Origin: Sphaerulina vaccinii
Taxonomy: Eukaryota; Ascomycota; Dothideomycetes; Mycosphaerellales; Mycosphaerellaceae
Assembly: GCA_022570795.1 (NCBI GenBank)
Contig: JAKUDP010000001.1
Location: 1,302,001-1,366,000, forward strand
Length of the DNA stretch: 64,000 nucleotides
Reading direction: 5' to 3'
Both the position numbers and the translations under genes were made by a program. The notes under the pieces are model-generated. The model was not told where the DNA came from. It made no database searches and worked only from the letters and a program-made list of their open reading frames with translations. How positions within the stretch are numbered: the first letter of the stretch is position 1; every line of letters starts with the position of its first letter. Positions 22,968 through 30,866 of the stretch are shown here, in pieces.

Positions 22968-24173
22968 TTAGGGTGCCGTACGTCTGCAGACCGCTGCAGA
23001 TGATGTCGCTGCTAGTGCTGTAATCGTGCTGCTAGTCTTAGTCGAAGTCTTAGTCGTGCTGGTAGCCTTGATCGAAGTTTTAGTCGTGCTGGCGACTGGA
23101 ATTGGAGCTGGCAAAGGTGATAGAAGACGTGCTGCACCGAAGGTTCCGCCTTCACTGATGGCATCGCGACCGATAATGTTTGATCTCAAGTAACATGCGG
23201 AACCGCTTAGCTTGATGTCGACACAGTTGGCTGTGGTCGCACAGCGACTGATGCATTCCGTCAGCCACAGCGCGATGGTAGTTCCATAGTAAGGTCCGCC
23301 AATATCATCGTCACCCGTGGTGGCATAATCGATACCGCACTCCACTGCGAAGGTCTTGTTAACGCCACTGCTGGTGTCGTAGTAGATGGTACCATTACTG
23401 CTTGGACAGCTTGGTACGGCTTGGCCATTGGGTAGTGGTGAAATGCGTCGTGCACCAAGAACAGACGAGCTGGTTTTTGCTGTACCAACAGAGGATTTCA
23501 TGTAGCATGCCCAACCCGCTTGGAAAGAGACATCAACACAGCCGGCTGTCTGGTCGCATGTTTCGACACATTGCTGCAGACTGGCAACGCTTTTCATGGC
23601 GAGATCGCCGCCAGCGTGATCGATGTAGCATTCTATGAGGAAGATTGCACCAGAAGAGGCAGTGTATTGAGTATTGTTCGAAAGAGGGCAGGTGAGCTGA
23701 GTCGGTGTCGGGGTGGCTGAAGATACTGAACTCGTGACCGTGCTGAGTGTGGTGAATCTCGTGCTCGACGATGTTGTTGAGCTGGACAGGGAGCTCGAAC
23801 CTGATCGCAGGCTAGACAGCGAAGACGAGTACGTTGTCGAACTGGTTTGTGGCGCGGATGTTGTCGATGATACTGCTGAAGGTAGAATCGTGATGCTTGA
23901 GCTTGACAGCGATGACGAGGACGTCGTCGAGCTGGTCTGTACCGCCGATGATGTAGTCGCGGTGCTCGAGCTTGACAGCGAAGAGTCGTAAGTTGTGGAA
24001 CTGGTCTGTGCCGTGGACACGCTCGAAGATACTGCTGAGCTAGAAGATGAGCTCGAGAACAGGTCTGAGCTCGACAACGAGGATGAAGTCGTGGCGCTGT
24101 CCTGGGGTAAGTCTTGTCCAACTACCAGCCTGGCCAGACTAGCAGCGATAATAGAGAGTCGTAGGCCAGTCAT
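22968..24173 (-). CDS. Secreted Ser-rich protein with two PAN/apple-like Cys modules
   Basis: Single exon, 401 aa from the ATG at 24173 (MTGLRLSIIAASLARLVVG, a signal peptide). The ORF is open further upstream but only with a non-ATG start. Residues 25-155 are Ser/Thr repeats around QTSSTT...SSLSSSS, probably an O-glycosylated stalk. Then come two Cys modules: about 161-228 (TCPLSNN ... ECYIDHAGGD ... CVETCDQTAGCVDVSF ... CYM) and about 256-348 (SCPSSNG ... ECGIDY ... CISRCATTANCVDIKL ... CYL). This Cys pattern recurs in fungal PAN/apple-like surface proteins thought to bind carbohydrate or protein. The protein ends soon after a KTS-rich linker at TAA 22968, with a third module still encoded beyond it. 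Confidence 0.8.
   Translation of the reverse strand: MTGLRLSIIAASLARLVVGQDLPQDSATTSSSLSSSDLFSSSSSSSAVSSSVSTAQTSSTTYDSSLSSSSTATTSSAVQTSSTTSSSSLSSSSITILPSAVSSTTSAPQTSSTTYSSSLSSLRSGSSSLSSSTTSSSTRFTTLSTVTSSVSSATPTPTQLTCPLSNNTQYTASSGAIFLIECYIDHAGGDLAMKSVASLQQCVETCDQTAGCVDVSFQAGWACYMKSSVGTAKTSSSVLGARRISPLPNGQAVPSCPSSNGTIYYDTSSGVNKTFAVECGIDYATTGDDDIGGPYYGTTIALWLTECISRCATTANCVDIKLSGSACYLRSNIIGRDAISEGGTFGAARLLSPLPAPIPVASTTKTSIKATSTTKTSTKTSSTITALAATSSAAVCRRTAP
23790..24010 (-). repeat. Ser/Thr-rich degenerate repeat region inside the PAN-module gene
   Basis: Three imperfect copies of a 23-30 residue unit built on QTSSTTxxSSLSSSS, starting at about 24008, 23939 and 23849 on the minus strand. A second small repeat, TTKTSxK (two to three copies), lies at about 23005-23090. 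Confidence 0.7.
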
Positions 24174-24597
24174 GGGTCGATGCAGCTGAGTGAGATATGT
24201 GAGTGCTGAGTGACTTCGAAGAGATCGTTTAGCTAGCACTTATACAGCACATAGGCATTGCAACGCCATCGTCGATACCTCGGCGCGTAATCCGCGAGGT
24301 ATGGAGTGAAACATACATTGAGTGTTCTCGACTGCGACGAGTGGGTCACTGATGCTGATGTGTCTGCTGGTAGGATGAAGGCTACATGGCTTGTGCATGA
24401 TTGTGAAGGCATGCTGTCGGAATCTCTTTCTTGGACAACTCACCACATTCCGCTATGCTCTTATACGAGCGCCTAGTCGCCTACCAAGACTGCATTTCTC
24501 ATGTGGCATGCGCAGCACAAACCCGTTCTGCATTCTGATGTAGGCTGTGCATACCACAAAAGTCGTTGGGCAGGAACGATGCAGTTTCGTGACTGAT
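24174..24597. other. Intergenic, upstream of the PAN-module gene
   Basis: Lies between the start of the PAN-module gene and the stop of the gamma-tubulin component gene, both minus-strand. No ORF or motif of note. Confidence 0.5.
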
Positions 24598-27249
24598 TCA
24601 TCGATCTGCCCTATGGCCACTAGCTGCATAGTAGTCATTCCAGTTCAGCTTCGCCAGCAAGATCCGCATCATATCCAAATCTTCGGCATCGGCCACAGAC
24701 AGCTTTTTCACTGGTTTGTCGACCGCATCTGCCAGCAGATCGAGAAACTGTGAGATCTTCACACGAGTGTCCTCAAGGTCATTCGACTCTACCAGCGCAG
24801 ATGGTTCGGTCTGTAAATCGGTGGCACATCTGAGTATGCTAACGAGGACTTCCTCCATGCCAATGCGAAGCTTCTCTTGTCTCTTCTTTAAGAACAAGCG
24901 CGTGCGGATACGGTCCAGGCATGATTCATGCAGCTGCCGCAAGCCATCCACGCCTATTGTGGCTCTTGATCCTATTTCACCTTGCGTGTCCTCGGCGCGA
25001 AGTTCACGGTCCAGTGCTTGTAGAGCGGCAAGAAAAGCTTGCCACGGCGCGGCGATGCCGATGTTCATGACATGTCCGACGAGCACGACGACGAAGTCCC
25101 TAGCGCGTTGCACAAAGGCGAGAATGGCGACAGGCGCTGGCTCAATGCGACTCCCTGGCATGGTCCTTGGAAGACAGGATGTGACATGCAACAGCCTGAG
25201 CAATTTCAGGAGATAGCGAAAGACGCTATCATATTGTACAAGTGAGGATGGTGTGATGACAGAGTCCAGAGGAGAATATGTAGTATACTCAATCTTGAGG
25301 AAGTCCATCGCGTATATCGAATGCGGGTCCAAAACGCGCTCAATTTCTGCTTCAGGTAGCTCACGTATAGCGAAGCTGAGCTGTGAGCGTCGCACGGCTG
25401 AGTCTGCTACGTGAACGCTCTCACGATGGTCGCCCAGCAGTCCCATAAGCGTCAGCTGAAGCTCGCTGGACGCGGGTGGCCAACGCTGGTCTTTCGTAGC
25501 ACCCACTCGCAGACCCATCTCATCAGCTGTAGGCACTACACCGCGTTTCCGCTCGGCTGACTGTATCTCCTTGTCGAATAGAGCTCTAGACAGACGGGAC
25601 ACAAACGTCCCATTTCCCATCAATTGAAATGACCTTTGGCGTTCGAGATGTAGCAGCAAGTCGTATTTCCGTAGCAGCTGCCGTGCAAGTACACCGTTGA
25701 CAAGCCTATGTTGGACCGTCATGAGTGGCCTAAGGCTTGTGATCGGCGAGTATCCCACTGAGCTACCTAATACCCGAGTGGCTATGGCGTTATAGTCAAG
25801 TCTCATCGCCTGCATAGTGTCGTGGCGGAGTCTGTCAGACTCTGTCAATGGCGTGGTACCAGGTTCGAGGGACATCTGTGCCACCAATTCTGACATGTGA
25901 TCAGCATGAAATGGGTTGCTGTACCAGCTAGATTCGTCGACCAATACATTGGTAGCGTCCTCAGGTGCACTGTGCGAAGTGGTGAGCCCTAGTATGGCCT
26001 GTGTCATCTCTAGCTCGTACTGCTTGGCCACATTGCTCGCATTCGCATAATCGACGCTTGATTTTGCGAACCGCGCTGCCACGCTTGCTTCGTCATGCTT
26101 CACCAGTGGATGATCTGGGCACTGCTGGCGCAGAACAGCAACGGCATGCTTGGTTGCTTGTACAAGATGCTCGTCATCGGCATCGAGAAAGTTATGCGTA
26201 TGGTCGGAGATCTCTGATTGTGGTTGCAGAGCTCGCTCTTCAGTCACGTTGCGTAGCCCTAGATCAGCCGATAACTTTTCTAACCAGGGACCAGAGACTC
26301 GAGCCAAGAATGTTTCCAGTATTTCGCAGAATCGTGTCTCACGCGCGGCCAGCTCATGCACAAGCTCTGATAATGCAGAGATGATGGACTCGTCGGTACG
26401 CAAGGTTCTAGTCTTGTCGCATATGATGCTCAAGAGCTTCAGCAGATTCCCAGGCTGTATTACCAGCTGCTGTAACTGCAATGCAGACTTGACCGTGCCT
26501 ACGCGTCCAGAAATGCTTTCCTCCACAGTATCCACGACGAGTGTCATGCAAGAATGCAGAGCCATTGCTGCCGAACAGGCATTCAACGGACGAGAGGACT
26601 CCACAAAGTTGCGGAGTCGCATAGTCATGCTGCCGACATCCACAAGTTCCTCGATTAAGCTGCTTGAGCATGCTAGGCTTGTGCCGGTAATCGAGGCACC
26701 TTCCAGTGTTGATTTGAACTCCTCCTCTGCATGGCTCCATTCGAAAAGGCTCGATGATCTTCCGAGAGCCAAAGAACACAGAGCCTTCAGAGTGAAATCC
26801 TGCGGCAGAACGCCAATGCTCTTCTCGACGATTCTGAGAGCGGCATCAAAGGCGGCCAGTCCTTCCTCAGAAAGATATGACGTCCGCTCCGCTCCATGGG
26901 TAGATACGCCGGCGAATGCCCCCCATGATGACAGAGCTGGGAGGCTGGATTCGGCATTCTGATCAAGGTCCAAGTCCCAGATGTCGTCTGCCTCAGCCCG
27001 TGGCCCTACTTCAGGCACCTTCTCAACATTCGTGGGCGGTGGCTCTAGCGTGTCGCACGGATCCTCGATGTCCGGCAGGTCTAGGCATAGATCGAAATGT
27101 CCGCTGTCATCCTTCAGTGGTCTAAGATTTCCGAGGTCTGTTTCTATTGCTTCGAAAATGCTATCTTCTGGTTTTCGATGGAACAAAGCTGAGTCCCGCC
27201 ACAGCTCCCCAACCTCAAAGGGCATGCCATGAAGCATCGGGTCTTCCAT
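24598..27249 (-). CDS. Gamma-tubulin complex component, GCP5/GCP6-like (Spc97/Spc98 family)
   Basis: Subunit of the gamma-tubulin ring complex that nucleates microtubules at spindle pole bodies or septa. Single exon, 883 aa, start MEDPMLHGMPFEVGELW. The N-terminal 130 residues are acidic and unstructured. The central part matches the GCP N-terminal grip (FDAALRIVEKSIGVLPQDF; an Ala/Leu-rich helical region). The C-terminal grip shows MDFLKIEYTTYSPLDSVITP, VFRYLLKLLRLLHV and a closing LNWNDYY, the last typical of Spc97/98 proteins. Sequence drift and N-terminal layout suggest the GCP6-like subgroup over GCP2/3, but I cannot settle that by eye. Confidence 0.82.
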   Translation of the reverse strand: MEDPMLHGMPFEVGELWRDSALFHRKPEDSIFEAIETDLGNLRPLKDDSGHFDLCLDLPDIEDPCDTLEPPPTNVEKVPEVGPRAEADDIWDLDLDQNAESSLPALSSWGAFAGVSTHGAERTSYLSEEGLAAFDAALRIVEKSIGVLPQDFTLKALCSLALGRSSSLFEWSHAEEEFKSTLEGASITGTSLACSSSLIEELVDVGSMTMRLRNFVESSRPLNACSAAMALHSCMTLVVDTVEESISGRVGTVKSALQLQQLVIQPGNLLKLLSIICDKTRTLRTDESIISALSELVHELAARETRFCEILETFLARVSGPWLEKLSADLGLRNVTEERALQPQSEISDHTHNFLDADDEHLVQATKHAVAVLRQQCPDHPLVKHDEASVAARFAKSSVDYANASNVAKQYELEMTQAILGLTTSHSAPEDATNVLVDESSWYSNPFHADHMSELVAQMSLEPGTTPLTESDRLRHDTMQAMRLDYNAIATRVLGSSVGYSPITSLRPLMTVQHRLVNGVLARQLLRKYDLLLHLERQRSFQLMGNGTFVSRLSRALFDKEIQSAERKRGVVPTADEMGLRVGATKDQRWPPASSELQLTLMGLLGDHRESVHVADSAVRRSQLSFAIRELPEAEIERVLDPHSIYAMDFLKIEYTTYSPLDSVITPSSLVQYDSVFRYLLKLLRLLHVTSCLPRTMPGSRIEPAPVAILAFVQRARDFVVVLVGHVMNIGIAAPWQAFLAALQALDRELRAEDTQGEIGSRATIGVDGLRQLHESCLDRIRTRLFLKKRQEKLRIGMEEVLVSILRCATDLQTEPSALVESNDLEDTRVKISQFLDLLADAVDKPVKKLSVADAEDLDMMRILLAKLNWNDYYAASGHRADR

Positions 27250-27557
27250 GGTGGTGGTTGTAGCATAATACGCTGCTGCAATGTGAAGACGTGAAGACTC
27301 ACGAAAGATGAGGTGGGCACAACGCGAGATATACGCGCTACGGGAACGCTAGGGTATAAGCGAGGCGAACGATACTGCCAAGGCAGGAGCAAGTTATCCA
27401 GATTGCAAACATCTACAACATCGACAGAGCCGGTGATGAGGACACATCGAAAATATGGCGTTGATCTCGCTACGTATTCGAGAGAGCTGTCTAGTTCAAT
27501 ACCGCTTTCATTTGGCTGTCCAAAAAACACCTTCAGCCTCGCTTGCTGATCTACGAC
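27250..27557. other. Intergenic between the gamma-tubulin component and the BIM1-like gene
   Basis: Promoter of the gamma-tubulin component on one side, 3' UTR of the BIM1-like gene on the other. No feature recognised. Confidence 0.5.
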
Positions 27558-28273
27558 TTACAGCGCCAGACCGACGGCGAGGAAACCAAGACCAAGAACG
27601 CTGCCCATAGCCGTGGCCGCAGCAGCTCCAGCACTCGATGTCGAAGATGTGGTATTGGAGTGTCCTGCATGGGTGTCCGAAGAGTTTGAAGTAGAGGTGT
27701 TGGAAGACTCCGAGACAGTGCTTGACGCGCCAGTCCAGACTGCCTCGAAACCAGATGTCTGGTTTGTGCAGAATTCGCTATTGACAGTGTTGTTGCTACC
27801 AGAGACGAAGTTTACAGGAGCGCACTGCAACACGTTAGCGCCAGCTCTATCTTCCGCTTCCATTATCAGCTCTCACTTACCTGGTAAAGAGTGCCATCCG
27901 CCGAGCTGTCAATGACCTGGATTATACCGTTTTGGCCTGCGAACTCTGCTGGAGCTCGAAGATATGTCAAGCAAAAGCTGCCAATGCCAGTGCTGTTGAT
28001 GACTGGAACAATCTCGGTCCAGTTGTATGGCTCCTGCGTGTTGGTGGTAGCAAAGAAAGACCACGATCCTGCCGGGTGCGAGGAGAAGATGGACACTGGG
28101 AATCGCTCCACGTTAATCTCCTGGCTGTCATCGGTGACAGTGACCGTGGCACCTCCGCATGGCGCATTTGGCTCGGTCTCATCATCAAATCCTGCGGTTG
28201 GGGGCCAGTTGAGCGTGAAGTGGGCAGATGTGAGCGTCGCGGCCATAAGGCCTACAATGAGAGAGCGAACCAT
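27558..28273 (-). CDS. BIM1-like (X325 / CBI1-type) GPI-anchored copper-binding protein
   Basis: Relative of lytic polysaccharide monooxygenases that, in Cryptococcus Bim1, binds copper and supports its uptake rather than cutting glycans. Two exons: 28273-27881 and 27824-27558 (56-nt intron, GTAAGT, CGCTAACG branch, TTGCAG), 219 aa. Signal peptide MVRSLIVGLMAATLTSA would leave His18 (HFTLNWPP) as the mature N-terminus, the first ligand of the histidine brace. His66 in SSHPAG fits the second ligand, and Asp in VIDSS is a candidate third. PCGG and the SFCLTYLRAP and QCAPVNF blocks are family marks. A Ser/Thr-rich linker is followed by a C-terminal hydrophobic GPI signal (GSVLGLGFLAVGLAL). Divergent from the metalloreductase gene. 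Confidence 0.9.
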
Positions 28274-28931
28274 GCTGAGAATGCTCTTGGCGACTTGCTG
28301 AAGGAGTGAGATGTGTAAGACCTGAAGTCGACCTAAGGTGTGAGATGAGGCCAAATGTGCTCATACTTTAACAGGAAAGTTGACAGATATAGGTCTTGCT
28401 GGCATACCACGTGAAACACCGCACTTCGCATGCTTCTCCGTGCTCACGGTACATCTACGACCAATAAAAACCATGTCAGTTCGAGGTTTAGCTATTTCCC
28501 CCAAGCCTGGAACCATGGCTATCCCTCGTCTTCCGATGCTTGGCAGCTTGGATTGGGCATATTAGGTAAGGTGTGAGCAAGTTAATTCAGCCACATCACT
28601 GTATCGTGTAATCAGCGAACGGCACAACGAAAACATGCTCTAGGACAGCCTGCATTGGAATACATCATCAAGACACGACTTGGAATAGAACGATGGTGTT
28701 GTCCTAACAAGATTCACAAAAGGTGGCACCAGGTCACTTCCATACAAACCAATATCCGGACACAACCCGATTCATCCACCTCCTACAAGGCCTGGTCCGC
28801 AGGAGGTACAGAAAGGCGCGGACATTCTGGCCTGATTAGTAGGAAGGAGAGGAGCGTGCATGTCTTACGCATGAACTGTTTCGTCCGGAAGAAGTTACTT
28901 GCTCGACCTAGGCGGTGATACGGCTGCCATC
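28274..28931. promoter_or_regulatory. Shared promoter of the BIM1-like gene and the metalloreductase
   Basis: 658 bp between divergent start codons. Two near matches to the yeast Mac1 copper-response element TTTGC(T/G)CA: TGTGCTCA at 28356-28363 (plus) and CTTGCTCA at 28581-28574 (minus), each one base off. A CACGTG box lies at 28408-28413. Such short motifs can occur by chance; regulation by copper is an inference. Confidence 0.4.
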
Positions 28932-30776
28932 ATGTCCATGAGCGGAATGAGCCACAGCGACCATGATATGAGTGGGATGACCATGAGTGGCGGTATCTTC
29001 ACAACCGATGACAAGATTTATGCTCGAGCGTTTTGGTATGGAGTGGCAGGTTGCGTGGGACTTCTTACTTTGATCAAGGCCGCCTCCATATTGCAGACGA
29101 AACAGCGATTACGACAGCAACGGCGAAGCCCTCACAGTATACCTTCACAACCGACAGGATGGATCTCTCAGGCATACGCAACAGCAACAGCTGCCACTCG
29201 AGAAATGCTATATCCGCAGCCCATATACTTCACCGGACGTATAAGCAAATACTTCACTCCATTGCCACTTGGACGTTGGTTACTCCTGGCCTTCTACTGG
29301 ATCGTCATACTCTCCTTCCTATGGTCGGACACAATACTGAAGAGAGGCGATCCCATGTACGCCTACAAGTGGGAGAAGGTTGGATTCAGAGCAGCCTGGG
29401 TCACAGTAACTCAGATCCCGTTTATCTTTCTGCTCTCCTGCAAGTTCAACCCGATCAGTGTTCTTACTGGGATCTCCTACGAACGTTTCAACTGGCTGCA
29501 TAGATGGGCGGCAAGGACCATGTGGCTTACTGCCATCGTACACTGGTCTTTCTTCTACACTGAATGGAGTCTTGCCAAGATTGTCACTATGCAGATGGAC
29601 ATGATGCCCATGGTCAAATATGGCTTTGGCGCATGGGGTGTCATAACCTGGATGCTGCTCTCTGGGTTTGGCTTCTTCCGCGGATTATGTTATGAGCTCT
29701 TCGTCCTGCAGCATATTGCAGCCGCAGGGACGCTATTGTGGCTTCTGTTTGTGCATGTGCCATCATATGCACGGTACAACATCTGGATGTCAGTCGCCTT
29801 TGTGACATTTGACTGGGGAGTCAGGCTGATCTGGGGCATTGCGCGAAACATGCATCTGCTAGGGCGGTCGAGCTCCAAGTCACCAGGCTTTGACACCCAA
29901 CTCGAGGCACTTCCCGGGGACGTCGTACGCCTCACGATGGAGAATGTGAACTTCACTTGGCAAGCTGGTCAGCACGCCTATCTATACATGCCTGGTTCAC
30001 GCCCTTTCGAGCTTCACCCTTTCACGATCGCTAGCACATCTAGCAACGGGAAGCTAAGCATGCTCATACAAGCTCGTTCCGGCTTCTCCAGAAGCCTGTA
30101 TAAAGCCGCGACCAAAGCTACCAGAAAGAGACATCGAGCATTCATCAGTGGTCCTTGGGGCATACCGCCAGATCTTTCACATTACGAGACAGCAGTACTC
30201 ATAGCTTGCTCAACAGGTGCAACATTCATAGTACCTCTACTACAGGACCTCGTCCAACGCGAAGGCTGTCTCCGGAATATCACGCTTCACTGGATTGTCC
30301 GATCGGAAGAACATGTTGTATGGTTTGAAGAAGAACTGAAAGCCGTCCTGCAGCAGATGATTGATGCGAAGACCCGTATTCAGATACTTGTGCATGTCAC
30401 AAAGCCTGCACATAGGACTTCTTCCGAGAAGGTGAAGAGCTCGACAATCACGAGAGAGGCAAAGTCTTCATCAGAAGGGAGCAGTCTATCGAGCGTGCCT
30501 TCAGTTGAGAGAGATGAAGAGTCTCCTTTGACATCGCAAGTCATAACGCGGAGTCCATCGACTTTCGACATCGCGCACGGGCGACCGACTGTGGAAGGTA
30601 TGATCAGACCGGCAGTCGAGAGCGCTGTGGGCGAGACAGCCGTCGTGGTCTGTGGAGGTGTAGCTATCACTGCCGAGAGTCGGACTTTCGTTGCTTCGCT
30701 GTCGGATGAAAGGGCTGTACACAAGGGCACAGGAGCGCAAGGCATCTTCTTGTTTACTGAGACTTATGGGTGGTGA
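28932..30776 (+). CDS. Ferric/cupric reductase transmembrane protein (FRE family)
   Basis: Plasma-membrane reductase that passes electrons from NADPH through FAD and two hemes to extracellular Fe(III) or Cu(II). Single exon, 614 aa; ATG 28932 is the first Met of the frame. Residues 1-18 form a Met/His motif (MSMSGMSHSDHDMSGMTM) like the extracellular copper-binding head of Ctr copper transporters. The heme core has HRWAARTMWLTAIVHW and LQHIAAAGTLLWLLFVHV. The FAD motif HPFTIAS, GPWG and ACSTGATFIVPLLQDL (NADPH) follow. About 110 residues of Ser-rich insert (roughly 490-580) interrupt the C-terminal NAD domain, which ends VVCGGVAITAE ... FTETYGW. Convergent with the SprT-like gene (90 bp apart). 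Confidence 0.92.
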   Translation: MSMSGMSHSDHDMSGMTMSGGIFTTDDKIYARAFWYGVAGCVGLLTLIKAASILQTKQRLRQQRRSPHSIPSQPTGWISQAYATATAATREMLYPQPIYFTGRISKYFTPLPLGRWLLLAFYWIVILSFLWSDTILKRGDPMYAYKWEKVGFRAAWVTVTQIPFIFLLSCKFNPISVLTGISYERFNWLHRWAARTMWLTAIVHWSFFYTEWSLAKIVTMQMDMMPMVKYGFGAWGVITWMLLSGFGFFRGLCYELFVLQHIAAAGTLLWLLFVHVPSYARYNIWMSVAFVTFDWGVRLIWGIARNMHLLGRSSSKSPGFDTQLEALPGDVVRLTMENVNFTWQAGQHAYLYMPGSRPFELHPFTIASTSSNGKLSMLIQARSGFSRSLYKAATKATRKRHRAFISGPWGIPPDLSHYETAVLIACSTGATFIVPLLQDLVQREGCLRNITLHWIVRSEEHVVWFEEELKAVLQQMIDAKTRIQILVHVTKPAHRTSSEKVKSSTITREAKSSSEGSSLSSVPSVERDEESPLTSQVITRSPSTFDIAHGRPTVEGMIRPAVESAVGETAVVVCGGVAITAESRTFVASLSDERAVHKGTGAQGIFLFTETYGW

Positions 30777-30866
30777 TAGGCACACATCCCATTTATGCTA
30801 TCTTGAAGAACGAATTTTACTGAGGATCCCTGATCCCAAGCTTGATGCCCATAATGCTGATGCTAT

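Noticed and set aside
24598..24598. Mobile elements, CRISPR arrays, rRNA genes and intact tRNA genes (whole window)
   Set aside because: No terminal repeats, transposase or reverse-transcriptase motifs, spaced repeats or foldable RNA genes were seen; the position given is only a placeholder.
26001..26962. Long plus-strand ORFs opposite the gamma-tubulin component
   Set aside because: Shadow frames of an 883-codon conserved coding sequence; no family signature.
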